Shown in pieces: positions 34,936-44,346 of a stretch of DNA of 64,000 bases (position 1 is the stretch's first letter; every line of letters starts with the position of its first letter). The position numbers and the translations under genes were made by a program. The stretch is from NCBI RefSeq assembly GCF_039531695.1, contig NZ_BAAAQN010000005.1, forward strand, positions 62,001 through 126,000, read 5' to 3'. The DNA comes from Catenulispora yoronensis (GTDB lineage Bacteria > Actinomycetota > Actinomycetes > Streptomycetales > Catenulisporaceae). The notes under the pieces are model-generated. The model made no database searches, was not told the DNA's origin, and saw only the letters and a program-made list of their open reading frames with translations.

Positions 34936-37581
34936 GTGAATGAAACCACCGATCCAGCCGCCCAGGGCGCTGCCGACAGCGCCGCCACCACTCTGCCGAC
35001 CGCTTACGCGCCGGTAGAGGTAGAGGGCGAGCTGTACGAGCGGTGGGTAAAGAACGGTTACTTCACCGCCGACGCGGCCTCCGACAAGGAGCCGTTCACC
35101 ATCGTGATCCCGCCGCCGAACGTGACCGGTTCGCTGCACGTGGGCCACGCGCTCAACCAGTCGATCCAGGACGCGATCATCCGCCGCAAGCGGATGCAGG
35201 GCTACGAGACGCTGTACCTGCCGGGCATGGACCACGCCGGCATCGCCACCCAGAACGTGGTGGAGCGGGAGCTGGCCAAGGACGGCCTGTCGCGGCACGA
35301 CCTGGGCCGGGAGGCCTTCGTGCGCAAGGTGTGGGACTGGAAGGCCGAGTACGGCGGCCGGATCCTGGGCCAGCAGCGGCGGCTGGGCATCTCCGTGGAC
35401 TGGTCGCGCGAGCGGTTCACCATGGACGAGGGTCTGTCCCAGGCGGTGCAGACAATGTTCAAGAAGATGTACGACGACGGCCTGATCTACCGCGCCGAGC
35501 GCATCATCAACTGGTGCCCGCGCTGTCTGACCGCGCTGTCCGACATCGAGGTGGACCACTTCGACGAGCCCGGCGAGTTGGTGTCCATTCGCTACGGCGA
35601 GGGTGAGGACTCGATCGTGGTGGCGACCTCGCGCGCGGAGACCATGCTCGGCGACACCGCGGTGGCCGTGCACCCGGACGACGAGCGCTACCGGCACCTG
35701 GTGGGCCGCGAGGTGGAGCTGCCGCTGACCGGGCGCCGCATCCCGATCGTCGCCGACGAGCACGTGGACCCGGAGTTCGGCACCGGCGCCGTGAAGGTGA
35801 CGCCGGCCCACGACCCGAACGACTTCGAGATCGGCCGCCGCCACAACCTGCCGATGCCGAGCATCCTGGACGAGCACGCGCGGATCACCGTGCACGGCCC
35901 GTTCCTGGGCATGGACCGCTTCGAGGCCCGCCCGGCCGTGGTGGCCGCGCTGCGCGAGCAGGGCCGGATCGTCGGCCAGAAGCAGCTGCTGCGCCCGGTG
36001 GGCCACTGCTCGCGCTGCGAGACCGTGGTGGAGCCGCGCCTGTCCCTGCAGTGGTGGGTGAAGGTGGAGTCGCTGGCCCGGGCGGCCGGCGACGCGGTGC
36101 GCGACGGCCGGGTGCGGATCCATCCCAAGGAGATGGAGCCGCGCTACTTCGCCTGGGTCGACAACATGCACGACTGGACGATCTCCCGCCAGCTGTGGTG
36201 GGGCCACCGGATCCCGATCTGGTACGGCCCGGCCGGCGAGGTGGTGTGCGTGGGCCCGGACGAACAGCCGCCGGCCGGCGAGGGCTGGCACCAGGACACC
36301 GACGTGCTCGACACCTGGTTCTCCTCGGGCCTGTGGCCGTTCTCCACCCTGGGCTGGCCGGAGCAGACCGCCGACCTGCGGAAGTTCTATCCGACCGCGG
36401 TGCTGCACACCGGCTACGACATCATCTTCTTCTGGGTGGCCCGGATGATGATGTTCGGCCTGTACGCCATGGACGGGGTGCAGCCCTTCGACAAGGTGGT
36501 GCTCTCCGGTCTGGTGCGCGACCAGTTCGGCAAGAAGATGTCCAAGTCCAAGGGCAACGTGGTCGACCCGCTGGAGTGGATGGACAAGTACGGCTCCGAC
36601 GCGGTGCGCTTCGGCCTGCTGCGCGGCGCCAACCCCGGCACCGACCAGGCGATCGCCGAGGACTGGATCGGCGGCGCCCGGAACTTCGCCAACAAGGTGT
36701 GGAACGCCACCCGGTTCGCGCTGATGAACGGCGCGTACGTGCCCGAGGCGGTGCCGACCGAGCGGCTCACCACCGAGGACCGCTGGATCCTGTCCCGCCT
36801 CAACGAGGTGGTGGCCGAGGTGGACGCCCTCTACGAGGACTTCCAGTTCGCCAAGGCCATGGAGGCGCTCTACCACTTCGCGTGGGACGAGGTCTTCGAC
36901 TGGTACATCGAGCTGTCCAAGCTGCGCCTCCCGGTGGGCGCCGCGGCCGACGACCCGGACGCGCAGACCGCGCGCGCGGTGCTCGGCCACGTCCTGGACG
37001 TGACCCTGCGCCTGCTGCACCCGGTCGTGCCCTACGTGACCGAGACGCTGTGGACGGCGCTCACCGGCCGCGAGTCGATCGTGATCGCCGAGTGGCCGAT
37101 CGCCGACCCCGCCCGGATCGACCAGGCCGCGCAGGCCTCGGTCGAGGCGCTCCAGGAGGTGGTGACCGAGATCCGCCGGTTCCGGGCCGACCAGGGTGTG
37201 AAGCCGACGCAGAAGGTGACGGCGCGGCTGGCGCTGACCGACCCGAAGCTGGCCGGGCACGAGGCCGCGATCAGGATGCTGAACCGGCTCACCGAGCCCT
37301 CGGACGCCTTCGCGGCCACCGCCACCCTGACCCTGACCGGCGGCACCATCGAGCTCGACACCTCCGGCGCGATCGACGTCGCCGCCGAGCGCAAGCGGCT
37401 GGAGAAGGACCTGGCCACCGCGCGCAAGGAGGTCGAGCAGGCGAACGCCAAGCTGGGCAACGCCGATTTCCTGGCCAAGGCGCCGGACGCCGTGGTCGAC
37501 AAGATCCGCAAGCGGTTGGCCGACGCCGAGGGCGACATCGCGCGCCTGGGCGCCCAGCTCGACGCCCTGCCGTCCGCCTGA
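34936..37581 (+). CDS. valS: Valyl-tRNA synthetase
   Basis: 881 residues from a GTG (GGAG upstream). Class I motifs: PPPNVTGSLHVGHAL (HVGH, about residues 57-71) and KKMSKSKGNVVDP (about 534-546). The editing domain lies between them (TSRAETMLGDTAVAVHPDD; GTGAVKVTPAHDPNDFEIG), then the anticodon-binding domain, and a C-terminal coiled coil (ERKRLEKDLATARKEVEQ). It charges tRNA-Val and removes mischarged Thr. folC follows after 27 bp and is probably co-transcribed. Length is normal. Confidence 0.97.
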   Translation: MNETTDPAAQGAADSAATTLPTAYAPVEVEGELYERWVKNGYFTADAASDKEPFTIVIPPPNVTGSLHVGHALNQSIQDAIIRRKRMQGYETLYLPGMDHAGIATQNVVERELAKDGLSRHDLGREAFVRKVWDWKAEYGGRILGQQRRLGISVDWSRERFTMDEGLSQAVQTMFKKMYDDGLIYRAERIINWCPRCLTALSDIEVDHFDEPGELVSIRYGEGEDSIVVATSRAETMLGDTAVAVHPDDERYRHLVGREVELPLTGRRIPIVADEHVDPEFGTGAVKVTPAHDPNDFEIGRRHNLPMPSILDEHARITVHGPFLGMDRFEARPAVVAALREQGRIVGQKQLLRPVGHCSRCETVVEPRLSLQWWVKVESLARAAGDAVRDGRVRIHPKEMEPRYFAWVDNMHDWTISRQLWWGHRIPIWYGPAGEVVCVGPDEQPPAGEGWHQDTDVLDTWFSSGLWPFSTLGWPEQTADLRKFYPTAVLHTGYDIIFFWVARMMMFGLYAMDGVQPFDKVVLSGLVRDQFGKKMSKSKGNVVDPLEWMDKYGSDAVRFGLLRGANPGTDQAIAEDWIGGARNFANKVWNATRFALMNGAYVPEAVPTERLTTEDRWILSRLNEVVAEVDALYEDFQFAKAMEALYHFAWDEVFDWYIELSKLRLPVGAAADDPDAQTARAVLGHVLDVTLRLLHPVVPYVTETLWTALTGRESIVIAEWPIADPARIDQAAQASVEALQEVVTEIRRFRADQGVKPTQKVTARLALTDPKLAGHEAAIRMLNRLTEPSDAFAATATLTLTGGTIELDTSGAIDVAAERKRLEKDLATARKEVEQANAKLGNADFLAKAPDAVVDKIRKRLADAEGDIARLGAQLDALPSA

Positions 37582-37608
37582 CCGACTGCGATAAGGAACC
37601 ATCAGTCC

Positions 37609-39177
37609 ATGGCGAACATCGACCCGGAGCTCCAGGAGCAGTTCGAGGAAGTCGAACGCGAGCTCCTGGAGCGCTGGCCCGAGAGCAAGATGGATCCGAC
37701 GCTGGCGCGGATCCGGGCCCTGACCGAGCTGCTGGGCGACCCGCAGCGGGCGTATCCGGTGGTCCACCTGACCGGGACCAACGGCAAGACGACCACCGCG
37801 CGGATGATCGAGACCCTGCTGCGCGAGCTCAACCTGCGCACCGGGCGGTTCACCTCGCCGCATCTGGAGTCGATGACCGAGCGCATCACCCTGGACGGGG
37901 CGCCGCTGCCGGTCCGGCGCTTCGTCGAGGTCTACGAGGACCTGCGGCCGTACGTCGACATGGTGGACGGCTCGCAGGAGTTCCCGATGTCCTTCTTCGA
38001 GGTGATCGTCGGCATGGCCTTCGCGGCCTTCGCCGACGCCCCGGTGGACGTCGCGGTGCTGGAGGTGGGCCTGGGCGGCACCTGGGACTGCACCAACGTG
38101 GCCGACGGCCAGGTCGCGGTGATCACCCCGATCGACGTCGACCACGCGCACATCCTCGGCGACAACCCGGCGCAGATCGCCTCCGAGAAGGCCGGGATCA
38201 TCAAGGAGAACGCGCTGGTCGTCATGGCCCAGCAGCCGATCGAGGCGGCCGAGGTGATTCTGCGCCGGGCCTCGGAGATGAACGCCACCGTGGCCCGCGA
38301 AGGCCTGGAGTACGGCGTGCTGGACCGGCAGCAGGCGCTCGGCGGGCAGCTGTTGACCCTGCGCGGCCTGGCCGGCGAGTACTCCGAGGTCTACCTGCCG
38401 CTGTACGGCGCGCACATGGCGCACAACGCCGCCACCGCCCTGGCCGCCGTCGAGGCGTTCCTCGGCGCCGGGCGCGGCGGCGCGTCGCTGGATCCGGACG
38501 TGGTCCGGGAGGCGTTCGGGAAGGTCACCTCCCCGGGCCGCCTCGAAGTGGTGCGGCGCGGCCCGACGGTCATCGTCGACGCCACCCACAACCCGGCCGG
38601 CGCCCGGGTCACCGCGCAGGCCCTGGCCGACGACTTCACCTTCGACCACCTGGTCGGCGTGGTCGGCGCGCTGCGGGACAAGGACGTCGCCGGGATCCTG
38701 GAGGCGCTGGAGCCGGTGCTGAGCGAGGTGGTGATCACCCAGAACGCCTCCGAGCGCGCGCTGCCGGCCGGCGAGCTGGCCCAGATCGCGGCCGAGATCT
38801 TCGGGGCCGAGCGGGTCCACGAGGCCCGCCGCCTGGACGACGCCATCGACCTGGCCCTGGGCCTGGCCGAGGCGGCCGTGCCGGCCGGGACCAGCGGCGG
38901 CGCCGGGGTCATCGTGACCGGGTCGGTGGTGACCGCCGGGGAGGCGCGTACCCTGCTGGTGCGGGACCGCGGCGAGCGGGTCGAGGACCGGCACACCTTC
39001 GAGGACGTCCAGTTCGAGGACGCCGAGAAGGAGGACTTCGACGACCGCGACCTCGACCTGTTCGGGGAGCGCGGCGGCGGGCGCGGCGACGGGTCCGGCG
39101 AGGACTACGGCGACCGGTCCGGCGACCGGTCCGGCGGTTATGACGAGTACGACGAGTACGGCGGTGACGACCGGTGA
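37609..39177 (+). CDS. folC: Folylpolyglutamate / dihydrofolate synthase
   Basis: 522 residues. Mur-ligase fold: P-loop LTGTNGKTTTARMIE (residues about 54-68), RTGRFTSPHLESMTERI, VDVAVLEVGLGGTWDCTN, ITPIDVDHAHILGD and VIVDATHNPAGARV. It adds Glu to dihydropteroate and folates. The last 60 residues form an acidic, repetitive tail (GDRSGDRSGG; YDEYDEYGG) not needed for the fold. The gene overlaps the DUF4233 gene by four bases and follows valS by 27 bp, the order standard for actinomycetes. Confidence 0.95.
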   Translation: MANIDPELQEQFEEVERELLERWPESKMDPTLARIRALTELLGDPQRAYPVVHLTGTNGKTTTARMIETLLRELNLRTGRFTSPHLESMTERITLDGAPLPVRRFVEVYEDLRPYVDMVDGSQEFPMSFFEVIVGMAFAAFADAPVDVAVLEVGLGGTWDCTNVADGQVAVITPIDVDHAHILGDNPAQIASEKAGIIKENALVVMAQQPIEAAEVILRRASEMNATVAREGLEYGVLDRQQALGGQLLTLRGLAGEYSEVYLPLYGAHMAHNAATALAAVEAFLGAGRGGASLDPDVVREAFGKVTSPGRLEVVRRGPTVIVDATHNPAGARVTAQALADDFTFDHLVGVVGALRDKDVAGILEALEPVLSEVVITQNASERALPAGELAQIAAEIFGAERVHEARRLDDAIDLALGLAEAAVPAGTSGGAGVIVTGSVVTAGEARTLLVRDRGERVEDRHTFEDVQFEDAEKEDFDDRDLDLFGERGGGRGDGSGEDYGDRSGDRSGGYDEYDEYGGDDR

Positions 39178-39542
39178 TGGTCCGACGGATGGCGACCTCG
39201 GTGCTGAGCTTCGAGGTCCTGGTGATCCTGTTCTTCGCCCTGGTGGCGATGAAGCTCTCGGATCTGAGCGCGGGCACGGTGTGGGCCGTCTGCGGTCCGG
39301 CCATGGTCCTCGCGGTGCTGCTGTGCGGCATGCTGCGCAAGGCGTGGGCCTACCAGATCGGTTGGGTGCTCCAGGTCGCGCTGGTCGTCGGCGGGTTCGT
39401 GATCGTCGACATGTTCTTCATCGGCGGCTTCTTCGCCGTGCTCTGGTACTGGGCGTTGAAGGCCGGCCGGAAGATCGACGAGGAGAAGGCCGCGGCTTAC
39501 GCGGCCTACGAGGCGGCGCAGGCCCGGGGCGCCGAGGGCTGA
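39174..39542 (+). CDS. DUF4233 membrane protein
   Basis: 122 residues, starting at GTG 39174 or the adjacent ATG 39177, overlapping the folC stop. Four TM segments: SFEVLVILFFALVAMKL, TVWAVCGPAMVLAVLLCGML, QIGWVLQVALVVGGFVIVDM and FFIGGFFAVLWYWALKAG. A short Ala-rich tail follows. DUF4233 proteins almost always follow folC in actinobacteria; function unknown. The coupling suggests a membrane role linked to the same transcript, not necessarily to folate. Confidence 0.88.
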   Translation: MMVRRMATSVLSFEVLVILFFALVAMKLSDLSAGTVWAVCGPAMVLAVLLCGMLRKAWAYQIGWVLQVALVVGGFVIVDMFFIGGFFAVLWYWALKAGRKIDEEKAAAYAAYEAAQARGAEG

Positions 39543-39600
39543 GCCGAGGGCTGGGCTGAGGGCTGGGCTGAGGCTGAGCTGAGGGCTGGGCCGAGGGCCC
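39543..39600. repeat. GAGGGCTGGGCT-type tandem repeat after DUF4233
   Basis: Four to five imperfect copies of GAGGGCTGGGC(T/C) begin at the DUF4233 stop codon, in the short gap between this gene and the convergent membrane-protein gene. It probably arose by slippage; no hairpin terminator is obvious. Confidence 0.8.
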
Positions 39601-39613
39601 CGGGGCTCAGGCC

Positions 39614-40456
39614 TCAGGACCTCGCCGGCCGCCGCCTGCGCACCACGACCGTCGCCACCAGCACGACGAGCGTCGCCGCGAGCCCCACGAACCCGGCGAC
39701 CCCGCCGGCGAACGGATGTCCGGCCTCGGTCCAGCCCGCGTACGCCGACCACGCGCCGAGGCACATCGCCGTGACCGTGCGTCCGGCGAGCGACCACACC
39801 AGCACGGGCGCCACCGCCAGCGCGAACCCCGCCACCAGGTTGCCGACGTAGACCGGGGCCTGGCCGGTCACCGGGTCCGGCGGCCCCAGGTCGCTGGCCG
39901 TGAAGGTGATCGGGAGCAGCCACAGCGCGGGGGTCACCACGAACGCCAAGGGCACCCGCTTCGGGCCGAAGTACCTGGTGCGCAGGTCCTCCCAGTAGGC
40001 CTCGGCCTGGGCGTCGTACTGTCTCCGATAACCCTGCCGACGACGGGCCTTGGCGATGCCGCGGCCCGGGCTTCGTCGGGCGGCGACGAGAGCGCCGTAG
40101 AAGACGCCGGCCGAGACGGCGGCGATCGCGCAGGCGAGGCTCCAACTCGGCCGGTAGCCGTCCCGCACGTCCGGCGTCTGCCGCAGGCCGACGAGGAACT
40201 CGCTCCCGAACACCACCACGAACGGCACCGCCGCCCCCATCAGGACCAGCAGCAGGCGATAGCCGGCGGCGGTCGGCGGAGGCGTCCCGTCCGGACGCTG
40301 CGATCTGTCACCGGGTCCTGTCGCGCGTGGATTCCTCCGCGCCGGCTTTCCATCGGTCCGCGTCGACCCTATGTATCCCCGTCCCGGCTCCGTCCCCGTT
40401 CCGGGCTCCGTCCCCATGGTTCCGTGCCACCCCCGCCCCTCGTCGTCGGTCACCAA
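39614..40456 (-). CDS. Hypothetical membrane protein
   Basis: 280 residues. A Gly/Thr/Arg-rich cytoplasmic N-terminus of about 65 residues (GTEPGTGTEPGRG) leads to about six TM segments, including YRLLLVLMGAAVPFVVVFG, SLACAIAAVSAGVFYGALV, VPLAFVVTPALWLLPITF, NLVAGFALAVAPVLVWSLA and GFVGLAATLVVLVATVVV. A basic loop with YRRQYDAQAEAYWEDLRTRY lies in the middle. I do not recognise a family. It is convergent with the folC-DUF4233 unit and divergent from the PAP2 gene; the first 30 or so residues may not be translated if a later start is used. Confidence 0.65.
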   Translation of the reverse strand: MVTDDEGRGWHGTMGTEPGTGTEPGRGYIGSTRTDGKPARRNPRATGPGDRSQRPDGTPPPTAAGYRLLLVLMGAAVPFVVVFGSEFLVGLRQTPDVRDGYRPSWSLACAIAAVSAGVFYGALVAARRSPGRGIAKARRRQGYRRQYDAQAEAYWEDLRTRYFGPKRVPLAFVVTPALWLLPITFTASDLGPPDPVTGQAPVYVGNLVAGFALAVAPVLVWSLAGRTVTAMCLGAWSAYAGWTEAGHPFAGGVAGFVGLAATLVVLVATVVVRRRRPARS

Positions 40457-40506
40457 TTCAGCCCAACCCCGGCGACCCGCCCCGCCGCACCGGGTACCCC
40501 CACCGC

Positions 40507-41466
40507 ATGCTCTACCAACCGGCCCTCGCCGTCGACCGCCGTACCACGACCGTCGGCTCGCGCCGCGAGCTGTGCGCCCGGCTGCTCGCCGTCGCGGCGG
40601 TGGCGTTCGCCGGTGTGTTCGTCGTCTACCTGCTCGCCGTCCGGACCCGCTGGGGGCCGGGCTTCGAGGACTCCGCGCTGGCCGGGGCCCGGCAGCACCG
40701 CGGCGGCACCTGGTACGGGGACGCCGACCGGTGGCTCAACCGGATCACCGCCGAGAGCTTCGCGCTGTCGCTGGCCGTGATCGCCGCGGTCGGCCTGGTC
40801 CGCCGCCGTCGGCTGCTGGCGCTGTGCGGGGTGCTGACCGCCGCCGGCGCCGTCGTCGGGGCCCGGCTGCTGAAGGGCGCGCTGCCGGGCCGGCCGCAGC
40901 TCGGCCCGGCCGGCGGGGCCGCCCACGCGGCGTCGCAGGCCCCGAACACCCTGCCCTCCGGCCACACCGCCGCGGCGATGGGGCTGTTCTTCGCCGCCCT
41001 CATCGTCGTCAGCCGCCGCTGGTACGTCCCGGTCACACTGCTCGCCCTGCCCGGCGCCGCCGTCTCCGGGGCGGCGACCGTGGCCGCGCACTGGCACCGG
41101 CTCTCCGACGCCGTCGCCGCCGACCTGCTGGCGCTCGCCGTCGGCCTGGCCGGCCTGGCCGCGGTCGCGCAGCTCGGCCTGGTGCTGCCGACCCGCTCGC
41201 GGGTGCGCAGCAGGCTCGGGCCGCGCCTGATGTACATCTTCCTGGTCTGCGTCGCCACCGCCGCCCTCGCCGTCGGCGCCGCCTTCACCCTGCGGTACCA
41301 CGGCGCCGCCACGGTGCCGGCCCGCGACGAGGCCGCGTACTGGGCCGCGCAGTCCTATGCCGTGGGCGCCGCCGTGGCCTGCGCGGGGGCGATGCTGGCC
41401 GTCTGCCGGCGGCTGGAATCGGCGGGCCGGTGGCCGGCGCGCGGCCTGACGATCCTGGATCCATGA
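40507..41466 (+). CDS. PAP2-family membrane phosphatase
   Basis: 319 residues from the ATG at 40507; upstream sequence is Pro/Ser-rich and unlikely to be coding. The three-part phosphatase signature is present: LLKGALPGRPQ, LPSGHTAAAMG and AHWHRLSDAVAADL, within six TM segments. Further TMs (RLMYIFLVCVATAALAVGAA; GAAVACAGAMLAVC) form a C-terminal extension. It should dephosphorylate a lipid or polyprenyl phosphate on the outer leaflet, perhaps an undecaprenyl carrier, fitting its place before the mre cluster. In the S. coelicolor order I remember, ndk sits at this position; here it does not. Confidence 0.88.
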   Translation: MLYQPALAVDRRTTTVGSRRELCARLLAVAAVAFAGVFVVYLLAVRTRWGPGFEDSALAGARQHRGGTWYGDADRWLNRITAESFALSLAVIAAVGLVRRRRLLALCGVLTAAGAVVGARLLKGALPGRPQLGPAGGAAHAASQAPNTLPSGHTAAAMGLFFAALIVVSRRWYVPVTLLALPGAAVSGAATVAAHWHRLSDAVAADLLALAVGLAGLAAVAQLGLVLPTRSRVRSRLGPRLMYIFLVCVATAALAVGAAFTLRYHGAATVPARDEAAYWAAQSYAVGAAVACAGAMLAVCRRLESAGRWPARGLTILDP

Positions 41467-41616
41467 GCCGCGCCGCCACGCCTGGGCCGCCCGCGGGCCG
41501 GCCGGTTCCACGGCCCCTGAGCTGCGCAGAGCCCTGACATAAGGCTTCTCACCCGTTCGGGCGTACCGCCTGGGGGTGAATCGGATTCCCCGGGATGCAT
41601 CGGGCATAACGCTGGT

Positions 41617-41622
41617 TAGGAT
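41617..41622 (+). promoter_or_regulatory. Candidate -10 box of the mre operon
   Basis: TAGGAT, a good actinobacterial -10, lies 95 bp upstream of mreB in the 251-bp gap that follows the PAP2 gene. No clear -35 hexamer precedes it, so the assignment is tentative. Confidence 0.35.
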
Positions 41623-41717
41623 CGATCGAAGGCGTTGCTCAGAGCACTGGGCCGGACGCCGACAGTGACGGCAAGACTTCTGCAACCTCCGAGCGTCGGA
41701 AGATATGGGGATCGCGC

Positions 41718-42767
41718 ATGGGCTCCGGGATGGCGGTCATCGGTAGGGACATCGCGGTGGACCTGGGTACCGCCAACACGCTGGTGTACGTACGCGGCCG
41801 AGGGATCGTGCTCAACGAACCCTCGGTGGTCGCGGTGGACACCGGGACCGGCGCGGTGCTCGCGGTCGGGGCCGAGGCCAAGAAGATGATCGGCCGCACA
41901 CCCGGCAACATCGTGGCGATCCGTCCGCTCAAGGACGGCGTCATCGCCGACTTCGAAGTCGCCGAGCGGATGCTGCGCTACTTCATCCGCAAGGCGCACA
42001 AGCGCCGCTGGCTGGCCCAGCCCCGGGTCATCGTGTGCGTGCCCTCCGGGATCACCGGCGTGGAGAAGCGTGCGGTGGAGGACGCCGCCAGCGCCGCCGG
42101 CGCGCGCAGCGTGCACCTGATCGAGGAGCCGATGGCCGCCGCGATCGGCGCCGGGCTGCCGGTCCAGGAGGCCACCGGGAACATGGTGGTGGACATCGGC
42201 GGCGGCACCACCGAGGTGGCGGTGATCTCCTACGGCGGCATCGTGACCGCGCTCAGCGTCCGGGTGGCCGGCGACGAACTGGACAACGCGATCATCCAGT
42301 ACGTCAAGAAGGAGTACTCGCTGCTGCTCGGCGACCGCACCGCCGAGGAGATCAAGGTGACGGTGGGCTCGGCCTGGGACGCCGGGGAGGAGACCCGCGC
42401 CGAGGTCCGGGGCCGCGACCTGGTCTCCGGCCTGCCGAAGGTGATCCTGCTGTCCTCCACCGAGGTCCGCAAGGCGATCGAGGAGCCGGTGGCGGCGATC
42501 ATCGACGCGGTCCGCGACACCCTGGACAAGTGCCCGCCGGAGCTGGCCGGCGACATCATGGACCGGGGCATCGTGCTGACCGGGGGCGGGGCGATACTGC
42601 ACGGCCTGGACGAGCGGATCCGCAACGAGACCGGCATGCCGGTGCACATCGCGGAGAACCCGCTGGACTCGGTGGTGCTGGGCTCGGGCCGCTGCCTGGA
42701 GGAGTTCGAGGCGCTGGCGCCGGTGCTCGGCTCGCTGAACAACCGTCGCCGTCCCGGGCGGAGGTAG
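41718..42767 (+). CDS. mreB: Rod-shape actin homologue MreB
   Basis: 349 residues. Actin-fold signatures: VDLGTANTLVYVRGRGIVLN (phosphate 1), VVDIGGGTTEVAVISYGG (phosphate 2), the connect region LIEEPMAAAIGAGLPV and GIVLTGGGAILHGLDERI (adenosine motif). It polymerises under the membrane and guides cell-wall synthesis; in sporulating actinomycetes it acts in spore-wall formation. It heads mreB-mreC-mreD-mrdA-rodA. The ATG at 41718 is preceded by a GGGGA-type site. The N-terminal MGSGMAVIGRD is slightly longer than usual, so MAVIGRD at 41730 could be the start. Confidence 0.97.
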   Translation: MGSGMAVIGRDIAVDLGTANTLVYVRGRGIVLNEPSVVAVDTGTGAVLAVGAEAKKMIGRTPGNIVAIRPLKDGVIADFEVAERMLRYFIRKAHKRRWLAQPRVIVCVPSGITGVEKRAVEDAASAAGARSVHLIEEPMAAAIGAGLPVQEATGNMVVDIGGGTTEVAVISYGGIVTALSVRVAGDELDNAIIQYVKKEYSLLLGDRTAEEIKVTVGSAWDAGEETRAEVRGRDLVSGLPKVILLSSTEVRKAIEEPVAAIIDAVRDTLDKCPPELAGDIMDRGIVLTGGGAILHGLDERIRNETGMPVHIAENPLDSVVLGSGRCLEEFEALAPVLGSLNNRRRPGRR

Positions 42768-42776
42768 CCGGGGAGC

Positions 42777-43655
42777 GTGCGTGACGACAAGCGGACGAGG
42801 CTGCTGCTGGCGGTACTGCTGGCGGCGGCCTTCGCCATGATCACGGTGGACGCCCGGGGCGGCGCCCGGTCCCCGCTGCGCCCGCTGCGGGCGGCCGGCG
42901 AGGCGGCCTTCGGCCCGGTGCAGCACGCGGTCTCGGCCGCGGCGAATCCGGTGACCGACTTCGTGCACGGACTCGGCCACAGCACGGCCGACCAGAAGCA
43001 GATCACCCGGCTGAAGGCCGAGAACGCCGCGCTGCGCGAGCAGAACGAGACCTCCGCCGACGCCCGGGCCCGGGCCGGGGAGCTGGACAAGCTGCTGCAC
43101 GTGGCCGCGCTCGGCGGCTACCGCACCGTCCCGGCGCGGGTGCTGGCCTTCGCGCCGCGGCAGCAGGGCACCTGGTCGGCGACCATCGACGCCGGGTCGG
43201 TCGACGGCGTGCGGCCGGGCATGACCGTGCTCGGCGGCGACGGCCTGATCGGCCGGACCACGGCGGTCGGCGCGGACACCGCGACGGTGCTGCTGGCCGC
43301 CGACCCGCGGTTCACGGTCGGCGTCCGGACCCCCGGGGCCGGCGGCCCGGGCGGCGGCGGCCAGGTCGGGCTGGCCACCGGCGGCGGCGCGGGCGGGTTC
43401 AGCGTGCAGTTCTACGACCCGCAGGCCGACATCCCGCTCGGCACCCCGGTGCTGACCTTCGGCTCCTCCGGCGGCTCGCCGTTCGTGCCGGGCGTGCCGC
43501 TGGGCACCGTGACCGCGGTGCAGCCCACGCCCGGATCGCTGACCCGGACCGCGACGGTCAAGCCGTACGTGGACTACGGCGCGATCCAGACGGTCGGGGT
43601 GGTGGTCGCGCCGCCGCGCACCGATCCGCGCGACGCGCTGGTGCCGCCGAAGTGA
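42777..43655 (+). CDS. mreC: Rod shape-determining protein MreC
   Basis: 292 residues from a GTG after GGAG, 9 bp downstream of mreB. One N-terminal TM (LLLAVLLAAAFAMITVDA), a coiled coil (QKQITRLKAENAALREQNE, about residues 75-105) and the extracytoplasmic beta-domain (VPARVLAFAPRQQGTWSATI, GVRPGMTVLGGDGLIGRT). The loop of Gly residues (PGGGGQVGLATGGGAGG) is an actinobacterial feature. It links MreB to the periplasmic synthesis machinery. The C-terminus ends DPRDALVPPK. Confidence 0.94.
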   Translation: MRDDKRTRLLLAVLLAAAFAMITVDARGGARSPLRPLRAAGEAAFGPVQHAVSAAANPVTDFVHGLGHSTADQKQITRLKAENAALREQNETSADARARAGELDKLLHVAALGGYRTVPARVLAFAPRQQGTWSATIDAGSVDGVRPGMTVLGGDGLIGRTTAVGADTATVLLAADPRFTVGVRTPGAGGPGGGGQVGLATGGGAGGFSVQFYDPQADIPLGTPVLTFGSSGGSPFVPGVPLGTVTAVQPTPGSLTRTATVKPYVDYGAIQTVGVVVAPPRTDPRDALVPPK

Positions 43656-43764
43656 GGCCGTGGTGACGTCGGAATCACGTCGGAACAACGCCGAAATGAC
43701 GCCGGCCGTCGGGCGCCGGTCCCCGTACCCGCTCACCCGCTGACGACCCGGAAGACGTGGAACC

Positions 43765-44346
43765 TTGAGACTCACCGGAATCCTCGCGCTGCTGTGCGGC
43801 CTGGCCTTGGTCCTCGCGCTGCAGGACCTCCTGCTCTCGGCGGTGCGCCTGCCGCTCGCCGCCCCCGACCTGCTGCTGGCCGTGGTCGCCGCGGTGGCCT
43901 TCGTCCGCGGCCCGCGGGCCGGCCTGCTGGTCGGCTTCCTGCTGGGCCTGGCCGCCGACCTGACCCCGCCGGCCGCGCACGCGATCGGCAGCCAGGCCTT
44001 CGTGCTCTGCCTGTCCGGCTACCTGGCCGGCCGGGCCGCTCAGGCGGTGCGCGGCACCGTCGTGCGGCCGATCCTGCTCGTCGCGGCCCTGGCCGCGCTG
44101 GCTCCGTTCCTCTACACGGCGCTGGACTACGCGGTCGGCACCGGCGAGGTCCAGGGCGTCGCGGCCGCCGCCGCGGCCTCGGCGCTCTACGCCGGGGTCC
44201 TGGCCCCGTTCGTGGTCCCGGTGGTGGCCTTCCTGCTCGGCCGGGGCGACTCGCGCGGCCTGCCGACGCAGCGCTCGCACAGCCGGCTGCCGGGCGTCAA
44301 GACCCTGAACCGCCGCGCCTCGGCCGGCAGCACGCAGGTGCTGTAG
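43765..44346 (+). CDS. mreD: Rod shape-determining protein MreD
   Basis: 193 residues from a TTG at 43765; no ATG/GTG with a ribosome site fits the conserved N-terminus, and TTG is preceded by GTGGAACC. Five to six TM segments: LLCGLALVLALQDLLLSAV, DLLLAVVAAVAFVRGPRAGL, VGFLLGLAADLTPPAA, VVRPILLVAALAALAPFLY and GVLAPFVVPVVAFLL. A short polar tail follows. It is the integral-membrane member of the elongasome. mrdA starts immediately after its stop codon with no gap. Confidence 0.9.
   Translation: MRLTGILALLCGLALVLALQDLLLSAVRLPLAAPDLLLAVVAAVAFVRGPRAGLLVGFLLGLAADLTPPAAHAIGSQAFVLCLSGYLAGRAAQAVRGTVVRPILLVAALAALAPFLYTALDYAVGTGEVQGVAAAAAASALYAGVLAPFVVPVVAFLLGRGDSRGLPTQRSHSRLPGVKTLNRRASAGSTQVL

Noticed and set aside
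34813..38994. 1393-codon minus-strand open frame opposite valS and folC
   Set aside because: Long open shadow from extreme GC bias; the plus strand encodes complete ValS and FolC.
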